The position numbers and the translations under genes were made by a program. Shown piece by piece: positions 1 to 7,391 of a DNA stretch of 64,000 bases; the first letter of the stretch is position 1, and each line of letters opens with the position of its first letter. Below the pieces are notes generated by a model, which had not been told where the DNA came from, did not search any database, and saw nothing but the letters and a program-made list of their open reading frames with translations. Location: NCBI RefSeq assembly GCF_031846485.1, contig NZ_JAVRHQ010000001.1, positions 1-64,000 of the forward strand. Reading direction: 5' to 3'. The stretch is from Autumnicola tepida. Its GTDB lineage: Bacteria; Bacteroidota; Bacteroidia; Flavobacteriales; Flavobacteriaceae.

Positions 1-165
1 CAGATAATTGTTGTCCAACGCTAATTTTTCTGCAAATATCCAGCTTTACTTTAATTCCTCCACAACTTTTGAGACTGATCCGTATTTTTGAACGGAGTTT
101 AATTAGGCAGTCTATTCATATCTAATTATCGGTTGTAAAAGGAGCTTGTAAGAGCTTGTAAGAAT

Positions 166-207
166 CAAAAAATCCCGTCCAGATTTATCCTGAACGGGAT
201 TTTTTTA
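166..207. terminator. Bidirectional hairpin terminator after ahcY
   Basis: Arms AATCCCGT (171-178) and ACGGGATT (194-201) form a stem, with a T-run on the plus side and an A-run before it that becomes a T-run on the minus strand. It can end ahcY transcription and anything entering from the left. The preceding 165 bases hold no gene; the only structure seen there is a tandem pair of AGCTTGTAAG at 143-162. Confidence 0.75.
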
Positions 208-212
208 ATTTT

Positions 213-268
213 GTCTACAGTCTACAGTCTACAGTCTACAGTCTACAGTCTACAGTCTACAGTCTACA
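213..268. repeat. Heptanucleotide tandem repeat, 8 copies of GTCTACA
   Basis: Eight perfect copies of the 7-bp unit GTCTACA run without interruption up to two bases before the ahcY stop codon (270-272). The array lies between that stop and the hairpin terminator, so it would be transcribed as the 3' untranslated part of the ahcY mRNA. A second, longer heptamer array sits at the same place relative to ftsX (23835-23960). Confidence 0.95.
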
Positions 269-269
269 T

Positions 270-1586
270 CTAATATCTATAATATTCCGGCTTAAACGGG
301 CCTTTTACTTCCACTCCAATATATTCAGCCTGTTCCTGGGAAAGTTCAGTAAGTTCCACTCCAATTTTTTCAAGGTGAAGTGCGGCAACTTTTTCATCTA
401 AATGTTTAGGAAGCATGTAGACCTTGTTTTCATATTTGTCAGAATGATTCCAAAGCTCTATTTGAGCCAGGGTCTGGTTGGTAAAGGAATTACTCATTAC
501 AAAACTTGGATGGCCTGTGGCGCAACCAAGATTTACCAGCCTTCCTTCGGCAAGAAGAATAATATCTTTCCCGTCTATGGTATATTTATCAACCTGAGGT
601 TTGATTTCATCCTTAGTATCGCCATAATTCTCATTCAACCAGGCAACGGCAATTTCATTGTCAAAATGCCCAATATTGCAAACGATGGTCTTGTCTTTCA
701 TCGCTTTAAAATGCTCACCGCGCACGATATCTTTATTCCCTGTCGTGGTAATAACGATATCTGCTTTTGGAAGAACGGTTTCCAGTTTTTTAACTTCAAA
801 ACCGTCCATAGCAGCCTGTAAAGCACAAATTGGGTCAATTTCAGTAACCGTAACTATAGAACCGGCACCTTTGAAAGATTGGGCTGTACCTTTACCAACA
901 TCTCCGTACCCGCAAACCACAACGCGTTTTCCGGCCAGCATCACATCGGTAGCGCGGCGAATAGCGTCAACAGCGCTTTCCCGGCATCCATATTTATTGT
1001 CAAATTTCGATTTTGTAACAGAATCGTTCACGTTAATAGCCGGCATGGCAAGCGTACCTTTTTTCATGCGCTCGTATAAACGGTGAACTCCTGTAGTTGT
1101 TTCTTCTGAAAGTCCGCGGATACCTTCAGTTAATTCAGGGTATTTATCAAAAACCATATTTGTCAAATCCCCGCCATCATCAAGAATCATGTTTAAAGGC
1201 TTACGCTCTTCACCAAAGAAAAGGGTTTGCTCTATACACCAGTTAAATTCCTCTTCAGTCATGCCTTTCCAGGCGTAAACAGGAATTCCGGCTTCAGCAA
1301 TCGCTGCGGCAGCCTGGTCCTGTGTAGAGAAAATATTACAGGAACTCCAGGTAACTTCGGCCCCAAGGGAAACAAGAGTTTCAATAAGTACCGCGGTTTG
1401 AATAGTCATGTGAAGGCATCCGGCAATTCTTGCGCCTTTTAGCGGCTGTTCATCTTTGAACTCCTCCCTAAGCGACATTAAGCCCGGCATTTCGGCTTCA
1501 GCCAGTTCAATTTCTTTTCGTCCCCAGGCAGCCAGGGAAATATCTTTTACTTTATAAGGCGTATAAGCCACCGTTTTAGTCGACAT
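270..1586 (-). CDS. ahcY: Adenosylhomocysteinase
   Basis: Cytosolic NAD-dependent enzyme that splits S-adenosylhomocysteine into adenosine and homocysteine, removing the product inhibitor of methyltransferases in the activated methyl cycle. The 438-residue product is full length for the family. It shows the NAD-binding motif GYGDVGKG, the segment KYGCRESAVDAIRR before it, and the conserved C-terminal KPEYYRY. The gene stands alone on the minus strand and diverges from the phosphopantetheinyl transferase gene with 63 bp between starts. A heptamer array and a terminator follow the stop codon. The identification is secure. Confidence 0.98.
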   Translation of the reverse strand: MSTKTVAYTPYKVKDISLAAWGRKEIELAEAEMPGLMSLREEFKDEQPLKGARIAGCLHMTIQTAVLIETLVSLGAEVTWSSCNIFSTQDQAAAAIAEAGIPVYAWKGMTEEEFNWCIEQTLFFGEERKPLNMILDDGGDLTNMVFDKYPELTEGIRGLSEETTTGVHRLYERMKKGTLAMPAINVNDSVTKSKFDNKYGCRESAVDAIRRATDVMLAGKRVVVCGYGDVGKGTAQSFKGAGSIVTVTEIDPICALQAAMDGFEVKKLETVLPKADIVITTTGNKDIVRGEHFKAMKDKTIVCNIGHFDNEIAVAWLNENYGDTKDEIKPQVDKYTIDGKDIILLAEGRLVNLGCATGHPSFVMSNSFTNQTLAQIELWNHSDKYENKVYMLPKHLDEKVAALHLEKIGVELTELSQEQAEYIGVEVKGPFKPEYYRY

Positions 1587-1620
1587 ATTATTATATTTGA
1601 TTATAGTAACAATTAGGTTG

Positions 1621-1628
1621 CAAAAGTA
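1621..1628 (-). promoter_or_regulatory. Probable -7 box of the ahcY promoter
   Basis: On the minus strand this reads TACTTTTG, a match to the Bacteroidota -7 consensus TAnnTTTG, 35 bases before the ahcY start codon. No clear TTG -33 element is seen at the usual 17-21 nt distance, so the call rests on one box. Confidence 0.45.
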
Positions 1629-1649
1629 AATAATATCTAATAAAACTGC

Positions 1650-2312
1650 ATGTCACTTTACAAAACAATAACAGTTGATGAGCATACTAAGATCCTCATT
1701 TGGAAGATTGAAGAGTCGCTGGAATGGCTGAGTAAAGGTGTTCATTTAACTGAACATTGCCAGAAACGAGTGGATGGCATGAAATCTGAAATTCACCGCC
1801 GTGGTTTTATGAGCATCAGGCATCTTATGGCCGAAGCTGGGTACACAGATCATGATTTGTATTATGACGAGCTTGGAAAGCCGCATTTGCGAGACCATAA
1901 ATACATCTCCATCACGCACTCCTTCAATTTTACCGGGATAATTGTGAGCGATAAAGAGGTGGGGATAGATATCGAAAAACAGCGTGACAAAATTCTTAAA
2001 ATTGCCAGTAAATTCACTCCTTTAAAAGAATATCATACCCTGGCCAATGAAGAGGCTCTTATAAGGAAACTTACCATCGTTTGGGGTGCCAAGGAATCCA
2101 TTTATAAGCTGCAGGCAGAGCCGGGGCTGGGTTTTCTTCAGCATATAAATATTACCGATTTTGATTTTGATGACAATTCAACCACCGGAAAAATAATATT
2201 CAGGAATAATACCTGTGAATTTGATATCAATTTTCTCGAATTTGAAGGCTTTACCTGCGTTTATGCTATGCGGGCTGAAGGTGCCAGGGAAGAAGCAAAT
2301 ATTTCAGCATGA
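1650..2312 (+). CDS. 4'-phosphopantetheinyl transferase superfamily protein
   Basis: Predicted to move the phosphopantetheine arm of coenzyme A onto a serine of a carrier protein. The 220-residue protein has the family signatures: GIDIE at 105-109 (Mg-binding acidic residues D107 and E109) and WGAKESIYK at 145-153, whose Glu and Lys are catalytic in Sfp/AcpT enzymes. The histidine-rich stretch ISITHS before them is also typical. The stop overlaps the next start by 4 bp (ATGA), so the two are probably translationally coupled. No polyketide or nonribosomal synthase lies nearby, so a housekeeping role on acyl carrier protein is the simplest reading. The exact subfamily is not resolved. Confidence 0.85.
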   Translation: MSLYKTITVDEHTKILIWKIEESLEWLSKGVHLTEHCQKRVDGMKSEIHRRGFMSIRHLMAEAGYTDHDLYYDELGKPHLRDHKYISITHSFNFTGIIVSDKEVGIDIEKQRDKILKIASKFTPLKEYHTLANEEALIRKLTIVWGAKESIYKLQAEPGLGFLQHINITDFDFDDNSTTGKIIFRNNTCEFDINFLEFEGFTCVYAMRAEGAREEANISA

Positions 2313-3052
2313 GTACAATTTATTCCGAATTTCTTAATAGCGCTAATAATAAACTAAAACGGCTCTGCATATTGGTGGATCCTGATAAATTTGCAAATGA
2401 AAAAGCCGGATTTTTTCTGAAGTCTTTACCTGTAGAAACCAGCTTTATTTTTGTTGGGGGTAGTACGGTAGCAGCCTGTAAAACAGAAGCTACTGTAAAA
2501 GCCCTAAAGGAACATACTCATTTACCCATACTCCTTTTTCCCGGAGATTATACTCAAATTACAGAGGAAGCAGATGGAATTTTATTTTTAAGCCTGCTTT
2601 CCGGGAGAAATCCAGAATATCTTATAGGGCAGCAAATAAAATCGGTTTCCTGTCTTCGCAGTTCAAACCTGGAAATTATTCCCACGGGATATATTTTAAT
2701 TGATGGCGGCAAAGAATCTGCCGTGAAGCGGGTAAGCAAAACGCTTCCCCTTCCGCAGGAAAAGGTGCAATTAATTGTAGATACCGCTCTTGCGGGCCAA
2801 TATTTGGGAAAACAACTGATTTATCTTGAAGCAGGTAGCGGCGCAAATTTTCCTGTTTCCGAAGAAATTATTGCAGCGGTTAGAAATGCCATAGATATCC
2901 CGCTAATTGCTGGCGGAGGAATACGCAATACACTGCAACTTCAGAAATCGTACGAAGCGGGCGCAGATCTTGTGGTAATCGGCACTGCCTTTGAAGATGG
3001 AGAATTTTCAGCAGAAGCTTCTAATTTGTCTTTAGAGTCTTCAGAAATCTAA
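2309..3052 (+). CDS. Geranylgeranylglyceryl/heptaprenylglyceryl phosphate synthase family protein
   Basis: A TIM-barrel prenyltransferase family that joins a polyprenyl diphosphate to glycerol-1-phosphate to form an ether bond, as in archaeal GGGPS and Bacillus PcrB. The 247-residue product shows LVDPDK near the N-terminus, FVGGST (about residues 47-52), YILIDGG, the YLEAGSG loop and a C-terminal phosphate-binding GGGIRN followed by GADLVVIGTAFEDG. It is coupled to the upstream transferase by a 4-bp overlap. Flavobacteria commonly carry such a gene, but the substrate and product in this organism are inferred from the family only. Confidence 0.85.
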   Translation: MSTIYSEFLNSANNKLKRLCILVDPDKFANEKAGFFLKSLPVETSFIFVGGSTVAACKTEATVKALKEHTHLPILLFPGDYTQITEEADGILFLSLLSGRNPEYLIGQQIKSVSCLRSSNLEIIPTGYILIDGGKESAVKRVSKTLPLPQEKVQLIVDTALAGQYLGKQLIYLEAGSGANFPVSEEIIAAVRNAIDIPLIAGGGIRNTLQLQKSYEAGADLVVIGTAFEDGEFSAEASNLSLESSEI

Positions 3053-3138
3053 TCCATTACTAATGTCTACATTTGCCGTACAAATCTTAATAAATTCTTC
3101 CGCAGAAAATTTTATAACTCTTCTGAATTAAAACCCTT

Positions 3139-3771
3139 ATGCAGCCAGTTTTCGATTTCTTTTTTAACCAGTATTATGGTACGCCTACATATCTTATTGT
3201 CCTGGAGCTAATCGGGGTCTTTTTTGGCTTCCTAAGCGTTATATATTCTAAAAATGATAATATTCTTGTTTATCCCACTGGCATTATAAGTACCGCCATA
3301 TTTGTTTACATTCTTGCAATTTATGGCCTGCTCGGCGATATGATGATTAACGGCTATTATTTTTCCATGAGCATTTACGGCTGGTATATCTGGACCCGTA
3401 AGGTAGATCCAGATCATTTTACGCCAATCACCAACACCACCAGGAAAGAAAACTGGCAGTCGGCTTTTATTTTTATCGCTACGATGATATTTGTGTTTGC
3501 AGTGTATGAATATTTTCAAAAGTGGAACAACTGGACCGCTTATGTAGATACGGTGACCACGGCAATATTTTTTGTGGGCATGTGGCAAATGGCCAAAAAG
3601 AAAATCGAGAACTGGATTTTCTGGATTATTGGCGATATCATTTCGGTGCCGCTGTATTTTTATAAAGGCCTTACCTTCACTGCTATTCAATATTTTGTAT
3701 TTACAATAATTGCAATCTACGGCTATAAAGCATGGAAGAAAAACTTGCGCAACGATCTTCGTCCTGCATAA
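3139..3771 (+). CDS. pnuC: PnuC-type nicotinamide riboside transporter
   Basis: Inner-membrane facilitator that brings in nicotinamide riboside for NAD salvage. The 210-residue protein is almost wholly hydrophobic, with about seven membrane segments. It shows features of the family: an early GxxxGxxSVxYS-like segment, NGYYFSMSIYGWYIWT in the middle and a conserved tail with YKG and YGYKAWKK. The next gene, an NR-kinase-like ATPase, starts 40 bp before this one ends. This matches transport followed by phosphorylation to trap NR as NMN. Confidence 0.92.
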   Translation: MQPVFDFFFNQYYGTPTYLIVLELIGVFFGFLSVIYSKNDNILVYPTGIISTAIFVYILAIYGLLGDMMINGYYFSMSIYGWYIWTRKVDPDHFTPITNTTRKENWQSAFIFIATMIFVFAVYEYFQKWNNWTAYVDTVTTAIFFVGMWQMAKKKIENWIFWIIGDIISVPLYFYKGLTFTAIQYFVFTIIAIYGYKAWKKNLRNDLRPA

Positions 3772-4310
3772 AAATAGTTTTAATTGGCCCGGAATCTTCG
3801 GGTAAAACCACTCTGGCTACCCAGCTTTCCAGGCATTACAGTGCACCATTGGTAGGGGAATATATGCGGGAGCACCTTCAGAAGAAATGGGACGAAAAGC
3901 GGGAAATTTGTCAGCCTAAAGACCTAATTCCTATAGCAGCGGGACAGATGTTGCTTGAAAATACTTTAGCTGAAAAGGAAGAGGATTTGTTGATCTGCGA
4001 TACCAATCTTTTAGAATTAAAGGTTTACTCTGAAGCTTATTACAGCGGATATTGCCCGCCTCAACTTCTTAAACATGCGTTAAACAACCACTACACTTAC
4101 TATTTTTTAACGTATATTGATACTCCATGGACGCCCGATGACCTTCGGGATAAACCGGATGACCGCATTGGGATGTTCAACAGGTTTAAAGCTGCTCTTG
4201 AGGAGCATAAAAAACCTTTTGTTGTTTTAAGAGGCAACGAAGAGGAGCGTTTTAAAACGGCAGTCTCAGTAATTGATAACCAACTAAAAATAAAGAATAG
4301 TGAAACTTAG
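3732..4310 (+). CDS. NadR-like nicotinamide riboside kinase (AAA family ATPase)
   Basis: Predicted to phosphorylate imported nicotinamide riboside to NMN. The 192-residue protein starts with a Walker A motif GPESSGKTT (about residues 18-26), followed by the PVGEYMRE-like segment (here LVGEYMREHL) seen in the kinase domain of NadR, and a Walker B-like LLICDTNLLE. It lacks both the DNA-binding and the adenylyltransferase domains of enterobacterial NadR, so it is a stand-alone kinase. It overlaps pnuC by 40 bp and the DUF4301 gene by 11 bp. The NMN adenylyltransferase of the pathway must be encoded elsewhere. Confidence 0.88.
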   Translation: MEEKLAQRSSSCIKIVLIGPESSGKTTLATQLSRHYSAPLVGEYMREHLQKKWDEKREICQPKDLIPIAAGQMLLENTLAEKEEDLLICDTNLLELKVYSEAYYSGYCPPQLLKHALNNHYTYYFLTYIDTPWTPDDLRDKPDDRIGMFNRFKAALEEHKKPFVVLRGNEEERFKTAVSVIDNQLKIKNSET

Positions 4311-5850
4311 TGAAAAGGACCTTTCGCAAATTAAGGAAAAAGGAATCAGCGAACAGGAAGTTGAAAACCAAATAGGGATTTTTCAAAGAGGAAATATAAA
4401 AGTAGATATTAGTGAAGCAGCGACTTTGGGAAAAGGGATTTTTTCTTTTTCTGAAGAAGAAAAGGAGGAGCTAATTTCTTTGTACGACTCTAAAAAAGAT
4501 AGCCTTGAAATAATCAAATTTGTGCCTGCATCGGGTGCCGCAACCAGGATGTTTAAAGCGCTGCATAATTTTGTAGATGAATTTGATCCTGCCGAAGAAA
4601 GCCTGCGCGACTACTTGGATAAAAAGGAAAATCATAGTCTGCAAAGGTTTTTTGAAGATATGGAAAACCTTCCTTTCTATGATCTGGCGCTGGACTACGC
4701 GCGTAGAAATACCGGGAATTTTGGAGATCTTTCCCATGACGAACAGCGGCTGGAGCTTGTAAAGAGTATCTTATTTGAGTCCGGTCTTGGCTTAAGCGAT
4801 TATCCCAAAGGCCTTGTTCCTTTTCACAACTATAAAGATGGCTTACGTACCGCCTTTGAAGAGCACCTTATTGAAGCTGCCCATTTAATTGCGGTAAACG
4901 GGGTGGCAAAACTGCATTTTACGATTTCTGAAAAGCACGAGGAAAAATTTAAAGCTGAATTTGATAAAATCAAAGACCGGGCAGAGGAGAAAACAGGAGT
5001 TAAATTCGAGGTTTCCTTCTCCTTCCAGGACCCGAAAACCGATACCATTGCAGTAGATGATAATAATGAGCCTTTTCGCACATCGGAAGGAGAAATGTTC
5101 TTTCGTCCAGGAGGACACGGCGCACTTATAGAAAACCTGGACAATCAAACAGCAGACCTGGCGTTTTTGAAGAACATCGACAATGTGGTGACCGAAAAGA
5201 ATATTCCCGAAGTGGTGGAATACAAGAAAATGCTGGCTGGAAAACTGCTAAAACTTCAGCAGCAATGTTTTGATTATATGAAGCGCCTTGATTCCGGCAA
5301 AGCTTCAGAAGAGGAAATAAAGGAAATTTCAAATTTTGTAAAGGAACAACTTTTCCAGAGTGGGAAAAATTTCCAAAGCCTTTCTTCAGAAGAAAAAATT
5401 CAATACCTGAAAGATAAGATAAACCGGCCATTAAGAGTGGGCGGAATGGTTAAAAATGAAGGAGAACCAGGCGGCGGACCATTCCTGGTTCGGGATGAAA
5501 ATGGGGAAATTTCCTTACAAATTATTGAAGGCGCACAAATAGACCAGGATAACCCGCAACAGGTAAAAACCGCGCAGGAAGCAACCCATTTTAATCCGGT
5601 GGATTTGGTATGCGGACTCAAAAACTACAAAGGGGAAACTTTTGACCTCAACCAGTATGTAGATCCCAAAACCAGTTTTATTGCAGATAAAACCAAGGAT
5701 GGAAAGCCTTTAAAGGCTTTGGAACGTCCCGGCCTTTGGAACGGCGCCATGTCTAAATGGAATACTGTTTTTGTTGAAGTTCCGGTTTCTACTTTCAATC
5801 CTGTAAAAACCGTGGCAGATCTTCTGAAAAAATCCCATCAGCCAGATTAG
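4300..5850 (+). CDS. DUF4301 family protein, possible UDPGP-like nucleotidyltransferase
   Basis: 516 residues, read from a GTG at 4300 that overlaps the kinase gene by 11 bp. The body matches what I know as DUF4301, a family largely confined to Bacteroidota and without an assigned reaction. Three stretches recall sugar-nucleotide pyrophosphorylases of the UDPGP type: PASGAATRM at 76-84 where those enzymes have a Gly-rich LNGGLGTxMG-like loop, FRPGGHGAL at 268-276 like their PPGHGD motif, and KNIDNV at 291-296 like NSDNLGA. KGLVPFH (170-176) resembles their KxxxPF element. This fold assignment is inference. The operon-like overlap with NAD-salvage genes suggests, but does not prove, a nucleotide-linked role. 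Confidence 0.75.
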   Translation: MKLSEKDLSQIKEKGISEQEVENQIGIFQRGNIKVDISEAATLGKGIFSFSEEEKEELISLYDSKKDSLEIIKFVPASGAATRMFKALHNFVDEFDPAEESLRDYLDKKENHSLQRFFEDMENLPFYDLALDYARRNTGNFGDLSHDEQRLELVKSILFESGLGLSDYPKGLVPFHNYKDGLRTAFEEHLIEAAHLIAVNGVAKLHFTISEKHEEKFKAEFDKIKDRAEEKTGVKFEVSFSFQDPKTDTIAVDDNNEPFRTSEGEMFFRPGGHGALIENLDNQTADLAFLKNIDNVVTEKNIPEVVEYKKMLAGKLLKLQQQCFDYMKRLDSGKASEEEIKEISNFVKEQLFQSGKNFQSLSSEEKIQYLKDKINRPLRVGGMVKNEGEPGGGPFLVRDENGEISLQIIEGAQIDQDNPQQVKTAQEATHFNPVDLVCGLKNYKGETFDLNQYVDPKTSFIADKTKDGKPLKALERPGLWNGAMSKWNTVFVEVPVSTFNPVKTVADLLKKSHQPD

Positions 5851-5852
5851 TT

Positions 5853-6254
5853 TTGGACGAAGAACAAATTTTAAGGGAATTAAGCTTTAAGGCGGTTAGA
5901 AGTTCCGGGGCAGGAGGCCAGCATGTAAATAAAACCTCCTCCAAAGTAGAACTGCATTTTGATGTGGAGCATTCCGCAGGAATTGCTGAAGATGTAAAAT
6001 ACCGTATCCTGAAGAAATTGCGCCCCAGGCTCACCAAAGAAAATATCCTTATTCTGCAGAGTGGGGAATCAAGGAGCCAGCATAAAAACAAAGAACTGGT
6101 AACCGAGAGGTTATTTGTTATTCTGAAAGAAGCCTCGAAAAAGCCAAAACTCAGGAAAAAGACAAAACCAACTAAAGTTTCAAAAATGAAGCGCCTTAAA
6201 AAGAAGAAAATGCATGCAGAGAAAAAAGCTAACCGAAAGGATCCTCTAAAATAA
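5853..6254 (+). CDS. arfB: Alternative ribosome-rescue factor ArfB (peptidyl-tRNA hydrolase)
   Basis: Release-factor-like protein that enters stalled ribosomes lacking a stop codon and hydrolyses peptidyl-tRNA. The 133-residue product has the catalytic GGQ within SGAGGQHVNKTSSKVEL (about residues 18-34) and a long Lys/Arg-rich C-terminal tail that in ArfB lies in the empty mRNA channel. I take the TTG at 5853 as start because it gives the normal family N-terminus just before the ELSFKA segment; no ATG is available there. It begins 2 bp after the DUF4301 stop and is probably cotranscribed. Confidence 0.93.
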   Translation: MDEEQILRELSFKAVRSSGAGGQHVNKTSSKVELHFDVEHSAGIAEDVKYRILKKLRPRLTKENILILQSGESRSQHKNKELVTERLFVILKEASKKPKLRKKTKPTKVSKMKRLKKKKMHAEKKANRKDPLK

Positions 6255-6386
6255 ATACTGGGGAATTTTTCCACATATTTGTGTAGCATTAAACCGCTTT
6301 TCCACAGAAAGAATTTATAGAAATATTATAGATTTATTATGTTTTCCTTGTATAATGGGCGGTTTGGAATAACAAGGAGGCACCTT

Positions 6387-6416
6387 ATGGATTGGTACGA
6401 TTTTCTATATATATAA
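6387..6416 (+). CDS. Possible nine-residue peptide with a near-perfect Shine-Dalgarno
   Basis: A tiny frame ATG to TAA encodes MDWYDFLYI. It is preceded at 6374-6380 by AAGGAGG with a 6-nt spacer, an unusually strong ribosome-binding site for Bacteroidota, which generally lack them. A 16-bp palindrome (6452-6467) and a hairpin terminator (6491-6517) follow, so the 462-bp gap between arfB and the next gene may hold a short transcript of its own. No promoter is obvious; TATGTTTT near 6337 is a weak -7 candidate. It could be a leader peptide, a membrane-active micropeptide or chance. Confidence 0.35.
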   Translation: MDWYDFLYI

Positions 6417-6451
6417 AACAGGTTAGATAGATAGATTGACTTATTTAATTA

Positions 6452-6467
6452 CAACATTTAAATGTTG
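6452..6467. repeat. 16-bp perfect palindrome CAACATTTAAATGTTG
   Basis: Fully self-complementary sequence between the nine-residue frame and the terminator. It could be a dimer binding site or an RNA stem. Nothing else in the window matches it. Confidence 0.7.
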
Positions 6468-6490
6468 GATTATTTAGATTTTCGGATTAA

Positions 6491-6517
6491 AAGAGGCTTG
6501 GGAAAGCCTCTTTTTTT
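6491..6517 (+). terminator. Hairpin terminator
   Basis: Perfect 9-bp stem AAGAGGCTT/AAGCCTCTT with a GGGA loop followed by seven T residues (partly shared with the stem end). It would end transcripts from arfB or from the small unit at 6387. The rest of the gap up to 6716 shows no gene. Confidence 0.85.
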
Positions 6518-6716
6518 GTTTGAAATTTTCGGATCTCATAAATGTGGCGATTTTTCTACATAATATTTTCCTAAATCCCTTAAAATCTACATAAAGCAAA
6601 AGGAACCTTGATCTATATTACCTGTTTATTCATCTGATTTTAAGGGGTTTAATATGAAATAGGGTTTTTGGTACAATTATTCCAATAAGTATATCAGAAC
6701 TTAAACAAAACGAGTT

Positions 6717-7052
6717 ATGAAAAAGCTAGGATTATCTTTAATTGCAGGTGCCGCATTTTTTTTCTCAACCAATATTGCCCAGGCCCAGGAAGGCGAAACT
6801 GAAGCCCAAGGAGAGGAAGTAAATACGGTACAGGAAGCCCAGGATGGCTTTGAAACTATTGAGATCATGTCTCTTCCGCAGGCAGTAAAAGTGGCTGTAA
6901 TAAAAAGTTATGAAGGAGCTACAACCGAAAATGCATGGGTTAAGTCTGGAGAAGATGGGGAAAAAATTTATAAGTTGGATCTTAATGTAGACGGAGAAAC
7001 TCAGACAGTAAAAGTGGATTCCGAAGGAAACTGGATTAAAGACGAAGAGTAG
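6717..7052 (+). CDS. Small secreted PepSY-like protein
   Basis: 111 residues beginning with a clear Sec signal peptide (MKKLGLSLIAGAAFF, cleavage probably after AQA near residue 23). An acidic linker follows, then one domain of about 60 residues with the pattern LPQAVKVAVIKSYEGAT ... YKLDLNVDGETQTVKVDSEG. This resembles the PepSY-like/DUF2874 fold of small periplasmic proteins, in which a helix is followed by a beta meander. The function is unknown. It is monocistronic with its own terminator at 7293-7325. A second PepSY-like secreted protein lies at 20047-20574. Confidence 0.75.
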   Translation: MKKLGLSLIAGAAFFFSTNIAQAQEGETEAQGEEVNTVQEAQDGFETIEIMSLPQAVKVAVIKSYEGATTENAWVKSGEDGEKIYKLDLNVDGETQTVKVDSEGNWIKDEE

Positions 7053-7292
7053 AAAAGCAAAAGCAGAATTATAGCTGGTCAAAAAGAGAAGCCGACTCTT
7101 ACAGCAGCGGATGAATAAAATAGCAGCGTAGTTATTGAAACGCATGAAGATTCTGTTCAGAGAAATCTGAAAAGCCAACTAACCACAACTAACCCGGAAT
7201 TTTCTGCTGGTGAATAACGAGAACTGGATTTTAATTCATCCGTTAAAATGGAAGTAACAATTTTAAGTTAGAATATAATTTACAATTGTAAG

Positions 7293-7325
7293 AAAAGAGG
7301 TCTTATTTTTAAGGCCTCTTTTTTT
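7293..7325 (+). terminator. Hairpin terminator of the PepSY-like gene
   Basis: Arms AAAAGAGGTCTT and AAGGCCTCTTTT pair over 12 bp with one T-G wobble and a short A/T loop, followed by a T-run. The region between 7053 and this hairpin shows no gene. Confidence 0.85.
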
Positions 7326-7361
7326 ATCTTTCAATTAAAATTCTAATCTTTTAAAGATTGT

Positions 7362-7369
7362 TAACTTTG
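7362..7369 (+). promoter_or_regulatory. Probable -7 box for the response regulator gene
   Basis: TAACTTTG matches TAnnTTTG and lies 22 bp before the ATG at 7392. No convincing -33 TTG is present at the usual distance. Confidence 0.5.
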
Positions 7370-7391
7370 TAGCTTATACTTCAAAAAAATT

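Noticed and set aside
213..268. Heptamer arrays as a CRISPR array
   Set aside because: The units are 7 bp and directly adjacent with no spacers, and no cas genes occur in the window.
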